From Nemertoderma westbladi (lineage: Eukaryota; Xenacoelomorpha; Nemertodermatida; Nemertodermatidae), in the NCBI GenBank assembly GCA_032718475.1, contig JAUCBJ010002816.1, positions 1 through 53,347 of the forward strand: a stretch of DNA of 53,347 nucleotides, given 5' to 3'. Below are positions 27,264 to 39,103 of this stretch, in pieces. Numbering within the stretch: position 1 is the first letter of the stretch; each line of letters begins with the position of its first letter. The position numbers were made by a program, and so were the translations under genes. Under the pieces are notes generated by a model. That model was not told the DNA's origin and did not search any database. It saw nothing but the letters and a program-made list of their open reading frames with translations.

Positions 27264-28004
27264 AAATGCAGCTGCAATGCAGCATGCCGATCCTAGTATC
27301 CTAGCCCCCAGACCCCGGCATTTCCCTGAGTGCCCGTGGTGAAAGACTTAAGACCACTTTGAAATAATTAATTCATGTTTGTATCATCAGATAATTAATT
27401 GACTAAGCCTAAAGTAGGAGCTGTATTGAATGTTAACCAATTTAATATATAAATTACTACAATATTATATCATTCAACAAAATCCTATTAAAAATATTGC
27501 AAGTAACCAGGAAATTTAATATGTAGTGTGTATAATATCTATATTGTATGTATAGTAGTAATATGTATATCAATATGTAATGCTGAACACAGAATACAGA
27601 TCGACGCATGTCGATTTTACCCTGGAGAGGTATAATTTTGATTGCAACAATAATATTCATCCCCATCTGCTACAATTTGAAGAAGACTATTACATAATAA
27701 TACCTATAATTAAAACAATTAATTATTATAATTCTATAGTTTATAAAAACAGTATATCATTCCGGGGATGGAATTTATAGGTCATCTAATATAATTAATT
27801 GTTTAAAGATTAGCAAACAATACGATGTAATTGCATTGATAAAACCCATAAATAAAACTTGGATATAAAATGTAAAATCGGGATGCAAAAGATCACTTTC
27901 TTAGCTACAGTACGAAAGGAAAATTGGATACAACTTATCTGGATACAAGCGGTCCGTTTACCTTACAAAATGAAAAATACGAATGTGCGAAGTTAAGAAC
28001 AGTC

Positions 28005-28105
28005 GGGGGGGAAGTGTCCGCGGGGGGGAAGTGTCTGTGGGGGAAGTGTCCGGGGGGGAAGTGTCCTACTTGAGCGGGGGGGAACTGTCCGGGGGAAGTG
28101 TCCGA
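28005..28105 (-). repeat. Right inverted array of GGACACTTCCCCCC
   Basis: Reads GGGGGGGAAGTGTCC repeatedly on the plus strand, the reverse complement of 26411-26563. It includes a diverged copy GGGGGGGAACTGTCC. Confidence 0.85.
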
Positions 28106-28118
28106 ACACCTAATTAGC

Positions 28119-30194
28119 TAAATAATTTCGTTGAGGTGTTGACATGATAAATTAATATCTCATTATCAATACTATCGGCATAAGGTAAGTTTTATATTTC
28201 TTACAAATTGGGTCGCCTCCACGCCTAAAATACTTAATAATATTATTTTATGAGTTTAACATGTTACCAATAACATGAGTTTATTGATTTCTTTGTTGGT
28301 TGAATAAATTAAATTATATGCGATCTTTAATTATTTTTGCATGAAATTTGTCCTGTTTGTACAGTATATCTGTGAATCGCTTCCAGATGTATTTTGTGTT
28401 ATATTAAAAATAACTATAATAACATGTTACTTTTAAAACACAAATTTTATGTTAATAACTCTGCCTTTCATCAATCCTGTTTGCGCCTTTGGGTTGGGGT
28501 GGTGCAGATTAAGAGGGGGGGGGGGGGGGGGGGGTGGGGCTTTCCCTCTCTTTGATTTACTGGTGTTTGGTTAAATTTCTTAGATACCGAGTTTGTGATA
28601 CGGTAGATTCGCTCAATATTAATCTGTATCAAATAACTGAGCCTCGTGCTGCGCGAAGGCCCCACGAACGTGTTACCAACATGTGAGTTTCATGCCAGCC
28701 ATCCGGGTATTACCAACAACACGCCTATTGCTTTCGATCCATGGCCAAAATAGTGACAATTCCCGAACTGGTGTGCCGACCGAAATATTTTTATAAACCT
28801 GGCTTCCTGCATTGGGATTATAAAATAAGGTAAAGGAATGGATGGTGAGAATCTATTCAACTTTAGGGTTAAGAGAGATGCCCTCCTAGACTTGTATCGG
28901 AGTCATTCTCTGCTAACTTCACATTTATATTGAAATAAATAAACCTTACAAAAAATTAAAATAAATATATTACTTAAAAAAATTATTGACATGTTGAAAT
29001 TTCAGTCATGGATTATGCCAACTTTTTTTCAATATGCTCAGTAGAGGGAGATTTAACCAATTTATTATGCTTTGATATTATTATTAATATTCCTTATTTT
29101 AGTTTTGATTTTTTTTTGGGTCAGAAGGATGGCAAGGTGCTGATGGTCCCTGCAAGGATTCTAAATGTTTACTGACATGCGTTTTGCCTTCTTGCTATTA
29201 AAAAAAGACCAACATTTGAGGTAAATTCTTTTAAGCTGCGTAACACATTTTCTGCTCCCAGCAATGTATCCTAGAAAACACGAATGGCATCGTCATCTTC
29301 ATAGTGGAAAACGTCAACATTCGTTTAGCAGTGATCCCATCGACGGAGGACTTAAACTATTACAGTTTAACAGCTTTCACAGCATCTCAAAAGACCACTT
29401 GTACTACTATAGAGTACAGTAGATACTTACTTACCAGTACGTATTTCTTGATTTTCAACGTTTTTCCCGTTACGCGTGTTTGTAGATTTCTTTCCCTTCG
29501 ACCTAAAAATAATGCACAGTACAATTAATTGAATTAGATACTGCATAAGATTAAAGGATGTGATGTTAGACAAACACGACTTTAGAGGGATTGTGATATT
29601 AATATGAAAACAATAAAATAGGAAATGGGGTCTTATTCCCTCAGATACTACCTAGCCTTTAGGGCCACTTGGGCCACTGTTAGTACTCAGGCACTAAGGC
29701 CTATTAAAAAAACGACTAGCCCTATACCTTTATTGTTGGCGCCTTACATGAAAGAACTGCACCTTTGGGATGGGTAATGGAAGCTTGGTTGTATTCATAA
29801 AAACTATTAATTGCTTTTGTTTCGAGTTCTCACACATTTTCTTTGGATTCATATAATGAATCCAACATTTGGATACTTAGGAGTGCTCTCTGAATCACTA
29901 GAGGGAGTCCAACGGCTCCTCAGCTCATTAGAACAGGCTGCATCTAATGGTAGACTTTTTGGTAATTTCGAGGTGGACCAAAATTTAGACAGTTAGACTT
30001 TGATCATATGAACATACACTCTAAGGATGATGGTGTGCTTGAGCATGTGGATGACTAGTCCTAGCTAGAACCAGGGATCCCAAAGTCAGGTGAAGATCTT
30101 TGAATTTGCATTGAAAGGGCTGTCCAGGATGAATATTTAGTAATAATTAAACTAAAGCGTTATATTATAGAACCCTGTGATCAACCTTTACCTC
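28119..30194. other. Intergenic DNA, no supported gene
   Basis: AT-rich, with a poly-G run at about 28506-28529. At 28643-28673 the minus strand reads CACGTTCGTGGGGC then CTTCGCGCAGCACGAG, which is nearly repeated on the plus strand at 42827-42857, so both are pieces of one dispersed repeat. The plus-strand frame 29811-29996 (ending SNGRLFGNFEVDQNLDS) is too short to call. Confidence 0.45.
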
Positions 30195-33100
30195 TACTTT
30201 TTAGTACACCCGTTCATATTTCTTACCATTGTTGTTCAACCTTAGTATCTCCACTCATATTTCTTACCATTGTTGTTCAACCTTTGTATCTCCACTCATA
30301 ATTCTTACCATTGTTGTTAAACCTTAGTATCTCCACCACTCATATTTCTTACCATTGTTGTTCAACCTTTGTATCTCCACTCATATTTCTTACCATTGTT
30401 GTTCAACCTTAGTATCTCCACTCATATTTCTTACCATTGTTGTTAAACCTTAGCATCTCCACTCATATTTCTTACCATTGTTGTTAAACCTTAGTATCTC
30501 CACTCATATTTCTTACCATTGTTGTTCAACCTTACTATCTCCACTCATATTTCTTACCATTGTTGTTCAACCTTAGTATCTCCACTCATATTTCTTACAA
30601 TTGTTGTTCAACCTTACTATCTCCACTCATATTTCTTACCATTGTTGTTCAACCTTAGTATCTCCACTCATATATCTTACCATTGTTGTTCAACCTTAGT
30701 ATCTCCACTCATATTTCTTACAATTGTTGTTCAACCTTAGTATCTCCACTCATATTTCTTACCATTGTTGTTAAACCTTACTACAGTATCTCCACTCATA
30801 TTTCTTACAATTGTTGTTCAACCTTAGTATCTCCACCACTCATATTTCTTACCATTGTTGTTAAACCTTAGTATCTCCACTCATATTTCTTACCATTGTT
30901 GTTAAACCTTAGTATCTCCACTCATATTTCTTACCATTGTTGATAAACCTTACTACAGTATCTCCACTCATATTTCTTACAATTGTTGTTCAACCTTAGT
31001 ATCTCCACTCATATTTCTTACCATTGTTGTTCAACCTTAGTATCTCCACTCATATTTCTTACCATTGCTGTTCAACCTTAGTATCTCCACCACTCATATT
31101 TCTTACCATTGTTGTTCAACCTTAGTATCAGCCACTCATATATCTTACCATTGTTGTTCAACCTTAGTATCTCCACTCATATTTCTTACCATTGTTGTTA
31201 AACCTTAGTATCTCCACTCATATTTCTTACAATTGTTGTTCAACCTTAGTATCAGCCACTCATATATCTTACCATTGTTGTTCAACCTTAGTATCTCCAC
31301 TCATATTTCTTACCATTGTTGTTAAACCTTACTACAGTATCTCCACTCATATTTCTTACAATTGTTGTTCAACCTTAGTATCTCCACTCATATTTCTTAC
31401 CATTGTTGTTCAACCTTAGTATCTCCACTCATATTTCTTACCATTGCTGTTCAACCTTAGTATCTCCACCACTCATATTTCTTACCATTGTTGTTCAACC
31501 TTAGTATCAGCCACTCATATATCTTACCATTGTTGTTCAACCTTAGTATCAGCCACTCATATATCTTACCATTGTTGTTCAACCTTAGTATCTCCACTCA
31601 TATTTCTTACCATTGTTGTTAAACCTTAGTATCTCCACTCATATTTCTTACAATTGTTGTTCAACCTTAGTATCAGCCACTCATATATCTTACCATTGTT
31701 GTTCAACCTTAGTATCTCCACTCATATTTCTTACCATTGTTGTTAAACCTTACTACAGTATCTCCACTCATATTTCTTACAATTGTTGTTCAACCTTAGT
31801 ATCTCCACTCATATTTCTTACCATTGTTGTTCAACCTTAGTATATCCACTCATATTTCTTACCATTGCTGTTCAATCTTAGTATCTCCACCACTCATATT
31901 TCTTACCATTGTTGTTCAACCTTAGTATCAGCCACTCATATATCTTACCATTGTTGTTCAACCTTAGTATCTCCACTCATATTTCTTACCATTGTTGTTC
32001 AACCTTAGTATCTCCACTCATATTTCTTACCATTGTTGTTAAACCTTAGTATCTCCACTCATATTTCTTACCATTGTTGTTCAACCTTAGTATCTCCACT
32101 CATATTTCTTACCATTGTTGTTCAACCTTAGTATCTCCACTCATATTTCTTACCATTGTTGTTAAACCTTAGTATCTCCACTCATATTTCTTACCAATGT
32201 TGTTAAACCTTACTACAGTATCTCCACTCATATTTCTTACAATTGTTGTTCAACCTTAGTATCTCCACTCATATTTCTTACCATTGTTGTTCAACCTTAG
32301 TATCTCCACTCATATTTCTTACCATTGTTGTTAAACCTTAGTATCTCCACTCATATTTATTACCATTGTTGTTAAACCTTAGTATCTCCACTCATATTTC
32401 TTACCATTGTTGTTAAACCTTAGTATCTCCACTCATATTTCTTACCATTGTTGTTAAACCTTACTACAGTATCTCCACTCATATTTCTTACAATTGTTGT
32501 TCAACCTTAGTATCTCCACTCATATTTCTTACCATTGTTGTTCAACCTTAGTATCTCCACTCATATTTCTTACCATTGTTGTTAAACCTTGGTATCTCCA
32601 CTCATATTTCTTACAATTGTTGTTCAACCTTAGTATCTCCACTCATATTTCTTACCATTGTTGTTCAACCTTAGTATCTCCACTCATATTTCTTACCATT
32701 GCTGTTCAACCTTAGTATCTCCACCACTCATATTTCTTACCATTGTTGTTCAACCTTAGTATCAGCCACTCATATATCTTACCATTGTTGTTCAACCTTA
32801 GTATCTCCACTCATATTTCTTACCATTGTTGTTCAACCTTAGTATCTCCACTCATATTTCTTACCATTGTTGTTAAACCTTAGTATCTCCACTCATATTT
32901 ATTACCATTGTTGTTAAACCTTACTACAGTATCTCCACTCATATTTCTTACAATTGTTGTTCAACCTTAGTATCTCCACTCATATTTCTTACCATTGTTG
33001 TTCAACCTTAGTATCTCCACTCATATTTCTTACCATTGCTGTTCAACCTTAGTATCTCCACCACTCATATTTCTTACCATTGTTGTTCAACCTTAGTATC

Positions 33101-34838
33101 AGCCACTCATATATCTTACCATTGTTGTTCAACCTTAGTATCTCCACTCATATTTCTTACCATTGTTGTTAAACCTTACTACAGTATCTCCACTCATATT
33201 TCTTACAATTGTTGTTCAACCTTAGTATCTCCACTCATATTTCTTACCATTGTTGTTCAACCTTAGTATCTCCACTCATATTTCTTACCATTGTTGTTCA
33301 ACCTTAGTATCTCCACTCATATTTCTTACCATTGCTGTTCAACCTTAGTATCTCCACTCATATTTCTTACCATTGTTGTTCAACCTTAGTATCTCCACTC
33401 ATATTTCTTACCATTGCTGTTCAACCTTAGTATCTCCACTCATATTTCTTACCATTGTTGTTCAACCTTAGTATCAGCCACTCATATATCTTACCATTGT
33501 TGTTCAACCTTAGTATCTCCACTCATATTTCTTACAATTGTTGTTCAACCTTAGTATCTCCACTCATATTTCTTACCATTGTTGTTCAACCTTAGTATCT
33601 CCACTCATATTTCTTACCATTGTTGTTCAACCTTAGTATCTCCACTCATATTTCTTACCATTGTTGTTCAACCTTAGTATCAGCCACTCATATATCTTAC
33701 CATTGTTGTTCAACCTTAGTATCTCCACTCATATTTCTTACCATTGCTGTTCAACCTTAGTATCTCCACCACTCATATTTCTTACCATTGTTGTTCAACC
33801 TTAGTATCAGCCACTCATATATCTTACCATTGTTGTTCAACCTTAGTATCTCCACTCATATATCTTACCATTGTTGTTAAACCTTAGTATCTCCACTCAT
33901 ATTTCTTACCATTGTTGTTCAACCTTAGTATCTCCACTCATATTTCTTACCATTGTTGTTCAACCTTAGTATATCCACACATATTTCTTACCATTGTTGT
34001 TAAACCTTAGTATCTCCACTCATATTTCTTACCATTTTTGTTAAACCTTGGTATCTCCACTCATATTTCATACCATTTTTGTTAAACCTTAGTATCTCCA
34101 CTCATATTTCTTACCATTGTTGTTCAACCTTACTATCTCCACTCATATTTCTTACCATTGTTGTTAAACCTTAGTATCTCCACTCATATTTCTTACCATT
34201 TTTGTTAAACCTTAGTATCTCCACTCATATTTCTTACAATTGTTGTTCAACCTTAGTATCTCCACTCATATTTCTTACCATTGTTGTTCAACCTTAGTAT
34301 CTCCACTCATATTTCTTACCATTGTTGTTAAACCTTAGTATCTCCACTCATATTTCATACCATTTTTGTTAAACCTTAGTATCTCCACTCATATTTCTTA
34401 CCATTTTTGTTAAACCTTAGTATCTCCACTCATATTTCTTACCATTGTTGTTAAACCTTAGTATATCTCCACTCATATTTCTTACCAATTTTGTTAAACC
34501 TTAGTATCTCCACTCATATTTCTTACCATTGTTGTTAAAACTTAGTATCTCCACTCATATTTCTTACCATTGTTGTTAAACCTTAGCATCTCCACTCATA
34601 TTTCTTACCATTTTTGTTAAACCTTAGTATCGCCACTCATATTTCTTACCATTGTTGTTCAACCTTAGTATCTCCACTCATATTTCTTACCATTGTTGTT
34701 CAACCTTAGTATCTCCACTCATATTTCTTACCATTGTTGTTAAACCTTAGTATCTCCACTCATATTTCTTACCATTTTTGTTAAACCTTAGTATCTCCAC
34801 TCATATTTCTTACCGTTGTGGATCAACTTTAGTATCTC
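30195..34838. repeat. 41-bp satellite (about 110 copies) carrying a 5' splice-site motif
   Basis: A tandem array with a 41-bp unit. On the minus strand each unit reads GGAGATACTAAGGTTGAAC, then AACAATGGTAAGAAATATGA, then GT. Main variants: TCAACC versus TAAACC, a 3-bp CAC insertion, TCAGCC for TCTCC with ATATATC, and an ACTACAG insertion recurring at 30779, 30952, 31330, 31751, 32212, 32462, 32922 and 33177. The combination of variants repeats in blocks of about 420-460 bp at 30950-33300, a higher-order structure. GGTAAGAA in every unit matches the 5' splice-site consensus. The last unit on the right is diverged and merges into the candidate exon at 34814-34959. Confidence 0.95.
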
Positions 34839-34959
34839 CTTTACCAATTCTTTGTTTCTTTGGCGGTTCACTGGCCTTCTCCCCTTTACGGTGTTCTTCC
34901 AGTTGTTGGGGTTTGGCACGGTTAGATTGGTTTCCTGATATTTGTTCAGGTGGAGACAT
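34814..34959 (-). CDS. Candidate first coding exon with donor site, source of the satellite
   Basis: Minus-strand ATG at 34959 in context ACCATGT, with an in-frame TGA six bases upstream. It encodes 48 residues starting MSPPEQISGNQSNRAKPQQL, then Lys/Glu-rich sequence with PPKKQR (a possible nuclear localisation signal), and ends GKGDTKVDPQ plus two bases before GTAAGAAAT, a strong donor. The last 26 exon bases plus 15 intron bases are homologous to the 41-bp satellite unit, in the same phase (GDTKVEQQ in the satellite copies). No downstream exon could be identified to the left of the array. The peptide is low in complexity and matches no family I know. The gene call rests on the start context, the frame and the donor. 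Confidence 0.45.
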
Positions 34960-35638
34960 GGTTCAAATGAAAAAATATATACAATAAACTGTATATTATT
35001 GACTTAAAAATATATAAATAGTTAAGATGATTAAATGCATGCAGCCAAGGCCAGGCTTATTATAGTAATAGATATCGCCTTGTATATAAGATTATTACGA
35101 TCGAATACAGTAGGCCTAACAGTACTAAAATTTTATAATCAAGAATAACAAGGGAATAGATTTATTTTTCTTGCTGATGAGTAATTTTTCTTTCCTGTAA
35201 TATGTAACTTATTCTACAAAATTTCCTTTTCAGACCTCCACTAGAGTTAACCATACCACATGTAGATTTTATTGGTAATGTGTTGATGTTGAGGCATACT
35301 GTATTTATAACTGTGCCGCTAACGGTAGGCTTCATAGTGTAGTTCATATGAAGTGGAGGCCCTTTATGTAAATATCGCATACGATTCAATACATTATTGT
35401 TCACTTACATAATAAGGCTGCTATCGTTTGGAGTGTCTTAGCGAAAAAATTGTGACAAAGGTGCCAAAAGTATTTTGTGAGTCTATGGGTATATAAATGA
35501 CATAAATCCCATGCTCCTATTGCATAACATTTATTTATTGATGGAGAAATTGACATAATACTCTACAAGGCAAACAAAGTGTAGAGTAGGGGAAAAAGGA
35601 TCGAAAATAGCCCTACTGCCAGAATAATTTAATTAACT
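34960..35638. other. AT-rich spacer, no supported gene
   Basis: The stretch to the right of the candidate exon would hold its promoter. I see ATATATACAATAAACTGTATAT at 34973-34994, but nothing that can be called a specific site. AACT at 35635-35638 is the left target duplication of the next transposon. Confidence 0.4.
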
Positions 35639-35694
35639 CGTCCCTATTAAAACATAAGGCCCTAACTCAAAAAATCATGTTTTGAGAAAATCGA
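35639..35694 (+). repeat. Left terminal inverted repeat
   Basis: Begins CGTCCCTATTAAAACATAAG and ends GTTTTGAGAAAATCGA. It pairs with 39104-39159 with one mismatch (A versus C after CTAACTCA). Confidence 0.93.
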
Positions 35695-36242
35695 CTTTTT
35701 TTACTATAAATTCATGGATCCTTGTAAGGCGCTGAAAATGCGATTTTTAGGCAAAAGGAATACAAAGAATTTGATTTTGCTATTAAAATTTGGAATGGAA
35801 ATTTTAAAAAATATTAGTTAGGGCGTTTTGAAAAAACCAACTTTGGCAGATGTGTGTCAATTCAAATCGCCCTAACATTTCGCTGCACTGTATATATGTA
35901 TTAAAGAGTGGAAAATACAACGCGTTTTTGGTATATTGAAAAAATTTTCTCATGTCGTGTGTCTGTGTGTGTTTGGAACTGTCAATCACACTGCAGGAAA
36001 TGTCTTGCAGCAGCCTTTATGTCTTGCCATTATTGAAAATTTTCGATTTCAATGCAACGTCACTCAAGTATTGATTTAACATCGATATGAATAAAAAACA
36101 ACAAAGTATAAAGTAGAGTAGAGTACAGAGGAAAGAACAAGAAAGAAACCGTTGATATTCATTAGTCCAAACTCGGATCTCCGCTATAACAATCTACTGT
36201 ACTCCAGTCTATGAGAGATAAATGTTTCAGTTAGTCACCGTT

Positions 36243-36971
36243 TCATTCCTCATCTATGACCTCCTCCTCGTCGGTTTCATCTAGAGAGTCGCGAACCTCA
36301 TCACCTGGTCTGAGAGCCAAGTATTCCCGATGAAAGATTTTAGGAATAACGCCATTCTTCACTAACTTCATTAAGTCATTATATTTGGCTCTGGATATGC
36401 AAGGCTTAAACTCAAAGGCTCGCTTTGGTAGATCTAGCAAATTAGACCGACGACCAAAACCACGTATGAACTTGACATTCACCGGCTGGGAATTCGACGT
36501 ATACTGTATGTCCATTGTATCGCTGCCCCGAAGAAATAACACCCTTCGCATTTTCGACCACCTGACTCTTTCATTTGCCTCATCCACCATCATTAAAGGA
36601 AGAATGTCATCTGCAGCTTCCATCCACTTCAGAACGTTCTTAGTTTCCAACACCTGAACCTCGTAAGGAACAGTAGCTTCATCTTGTCTAGAACCTAAGA
36701 TAATCCCTGCCCACATGGATGGTGCCCAAACCATCATGTTGGAAACAGATCTCTCAATGGTGCTGTGGATCGAATCGACTGGCATATACGTGTGGCCAGG
36801 AACGAGATAATTGAGCTCGATTGTTTCAATGTGATCGGAACGGATTAGTTGGTGATAAATCATGGCTAGGACTCCCCGATTTTTATTTTGCCCCCCACAA
36901 CTGTCACAAAACAACTCTTTACATTCAGATTCGTTGGCAGATCGATGCTTCGTAAGTACTGATAAACACAA
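36243..36971 (-). pseudogene. Transposase, C-terminal part (catalytic)
   Basis: This frame contains ELFCDSCGGQNKNRGVLAMI, then LNYLVPGHTYMPVDSIHSTI followed by ER, and ends in a Glu/Asp-rich tail (DETDEEEVIDEE). The DSCGGQNKN and GHTxxxxDSIHSxIER motifs are those of a widespread animal transposase-like family (I recall it as the DUF7869 type), with an RNase H-like fold in which the D and later D/E residues would form the active site. It overlaps the N-terminal frame by 106 bp. The coherent part starts at about 36950. The join is a one-base frame change between 36960 and 36915. Confidence 0.75.
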
Positions 36972-38758
36972 CTAGTTGTTTCATTGGCTCCACGTCCTGC
37001 CTGCCACTCCCCCCAAATGTAACATATACCACGATTCGAATTGCTTTCGTAGACAGACTGATTATACTGTGCCAGTTTCCTACTATAACCAGTTAACATA
37101 GAGTCACCATGGGGTGTATTCAATACCTTTTGTAGGTCAAAACTAGCAACAATGTAATTATATTCGGCCTCCTTGGACTCACTTTGACATTTCAAGAAAT
37201 AGTTATTCACAGCATTCTTCTCTTCCACGTGAGCTTTGTATTCTTCCTCACTGTAATCACCACCAGTATCTTTTCGATGACAAATAACGCATTTATCCTT
37301 CTTGGGTTGGTGAAAACCAACGTTATAGTCACTTAGAAAAATCGATCGAAATGTCGATTTTGAGACCTTGTCTTTAAGCAACGTGTCTTTCTTATAAATG
37401 CGATAAAGATTGGTCAGGTTCTTGAAACGCTGAGGCAGGTACTTGCGGCGGGAATTATTTCGAACGTAGTGCGGCTCCATTATTGGCAGCTTATTTATGA
37501 ATTTGTGAACAGATGCTCTTATACCAGCTTTTCCACGAGTGTTTCCACCACGTTTATCTTTAGACGGAAGCTTAGCCTCAGTTCTGTGGCCCAACATCCA
37601 CCTAACCTCCTTTTCACCAACACTCAATGTTCCCAGGAAGAATGCTCTGCACCCCTGCTCTTTTTGGCCATCTTTGAGCAAGAAATACCTCTTAGAACTT
37701 GATCTATGTTTCATTATTACACTCGATGACTTCTGCTGTGTTCCACCTACACGAATCATGGAATTGAGAAAGTTATGGCGACCTTGCCTCTCATCTGTTT
37801 CCTTCCAGTACAAGTCGAAATTATGCTGTCGATCTCCATCTGTCCATTTCCCAGAGCATCCATGGGGACACTTACATTGCAATTGCCTCATACTGCGAGC
37901 TGGTTTGACCTTCCCGGATTTCGTGGTATATGACAGACCCTTCTCTCGTAGGTTGTGCCCCTCTTTGCTGCTATATGGTTTGATTTTCCTACCTTTCTTC
38001 ATTGGATTGGGGGCTTCAATATAAGTCTCTGTAGGCTGCTCAACATCTGCAGAATCCTCACTCTCGCTACTTGGATAATAGTTTGGATCACTACTCGGAT
38101 CTTGGGGTGCACTTCCTAACTCACAATCCTGTGGTTGATAGCAGAAACCTGTATTAAATATGCTACCATATGTACCTGGATCTAGTGATGCTCGTAAATC
38201 ATGTTCTCCATCTTCGCCAATCTCACCTACAGCACGCACAACCCCAAGGTCTAAATATTGTAATCCACCCCATTGATCTATATCTTGAAAACCTCCCAAT
38301 AAATCATCGTCCCGAAATCGACAGAATTGCAAATCCACGTCGTGGAATGCATCTGATATCCCCGCATCAACTTCAGTATCCTGCTGTACTTCAAACTGTA
38401 TTTCCTGGGCTTCTCCCAAGATTATATCCTGAAGCCCACTCCACAAGTTGACATCATGTGGGCCAAGAACATTATCACTGTCGCTGGAGATATCTAGGAC
38501 ACATAACATAGGATCCAGATCTGTTGTGATCTCTTCATCCTGTGCAGCCACAGAAAGTTTTTCTGTGGCTGCATTGACGAAATTACCGTTTGGGGGTCTA
38601 TATGCAGTGCTACAGTATGTATGATCTGACAGAAGCACTACAGAATCTATAGAGCACCCAGCTTTACTTTTCTTCTTTTCGTGTTGTTTGGCGTTGTAGC
38701 AGTAGGAGTCCACTCTACATTTCCTCAGCCTCTTTGGGTAAGTCTTTCTTGACGACAT
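36866..38758 (-). CDS. Transposase, N-terminal part
   Basis: ATG at 38758 (MSSRKTYPKRLRKCRVDSYC); an earlier non-ATG extension to 38839 is less likely. Layout: a basic N-terminus, a long acidic, poorly structured region, then a Cys/His cluster (MRQLQCKCPHGCSGKWTDGD) that is probably a zinc site. A helical DNA-binding-like region follows with HYVRNNSRRKYLPQRFKNLT, a CVICHRK pair, then ASFDLQKVLNTPHGDSMLTG. The D in this last motif would be the first catalytic Asp, before the YSRKLAQYNQSVYE block typical of the family. Sense is lost after VYQYLRS at about 36950, where the frame changes. Expression would be driven from the right TIR. Confidence 0.75.
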   Translation of the reverse strand: MSSRKTYPKRLRKCRVDSYCYNAKQHEKKKSKAGCSIDSVVLLSDHTYCSTAYRPPNGNFVNAATEKLSVAAQDEEITTDLDPMLCVLDISSDSDNVLGPHDVNLWSGLQDIILGEAQEIQFEVQQDTEVDAGISDAFHDVDLQFCRFRDDDLLGGFQDIDQWGGLQYLDLGVVRAVGEIGEDGEHDLRASLDPGTYGSIFNTGFCYQPQDCELGSAPQDPSSDPNYYPSSESEDSADVEQPTETYIEAPNPMKKGRKIKPYSSKEGHNLREKGLSYTTKSGKVKPARSMRQLQCKCPHGCSGKWTDGDRQHNFDLYWKETDERQGRHNFLNSMIRVGGTQQKSSSVIMKHRSSSKRYFLLKDGQKEQGCRAFFLGTLSVGEKEVRWMLGHRTEAKLPSKDKRGGNTRGKAGIRASVHKFINKLPIMEPHYVRNNSRRKYLPQRFKNLTNLYRIYKKDTLLKDKVSKSTFRSIFLSDYNVGFHQPKKDKCVICHRKDTGGDYSEEEYKAHVEEKNAVNNYFLKCQSESKEAEYNYIVASFDLQKVLNTPHGDSMLTGYSRKLAQYNQSVYESNSNRGICYIWGEWQAGRGANETTSCVYQYLRSIDLPTNLNVKSCFVTVVGGKIKIGES

Positions 38759-39103
38759 CGCGGATGTGAAATGAAAATGCCTAAATGCAGTATAGTAGTA
38801 TCTGCAGTATGGTGATTCTGCATACAGCACACCATGCACGTAACACTACTTTAAATACCCCTCGTTGTTTTTGAAAGGCTTTCCTATGAATAATACTATT
38901 GGATTGGTTGTTAGGAGTGGATACTATGTAATGTCTATGGTAGATGGGAGTTAGGGCGTTATGAAAAAATATTGGCTGCCATTCGAACAGTGTAAATTGC
39001 GGAGTTAGGGCGTTATGCAAAGCTTAATATCTCGAGAATGGCTAATGCTATGGCTTTGAAAGTGCGATTTTCTGAAAGCACGTATGCGAATTACTTAGAA
39101 TCG

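Larger units (their letters stand above)
26405..28110. mobile_element. Candidate non-autonomous DNA transposon with 8-bp target duplication
   Basis: TAATTAGC occurs on both sides (26397-26404 and 28111-28118). Just inside lie GGATCTAGGACACTTCCCCC on the left and, as reverse complement, GGTGTTCGGACACTTCCCCC on the right. The inverted ends extend for 100-150 bp as repeats of GGACACTTCCCCCC, with the linker GCCCAAGTA on the left and GCTCAAGTA on the right. An 8-bp duplication fits hAT- or P-like insertion. No transposase is encoded; the inside holds a LINE fragment and a minisatellite. Confidence 0.6.

Noticed and set aside
29811-29996. Short plus-strand frame ending SNGRLFGNFEVDQNLDS, faintly like the end of a SEA-type extracellular domain
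   Set aside because: Only about 40 residues, no firm splice sites, and no neighbouring exons found.
30195-34838. CRISPR-like array
   Set aside because: Units are contiguous without unique spacers, and the DNA is clearly eukaryotic.
30519-34987. Repeated plus-strand frames in the 41-bp satellite (HISYHCCSTLVSPLIFLTIV)
   Set aside because: These frames are created by the repeat unit and broken wherever unit length changes. The minus-strand splice-site reading is the informative one.
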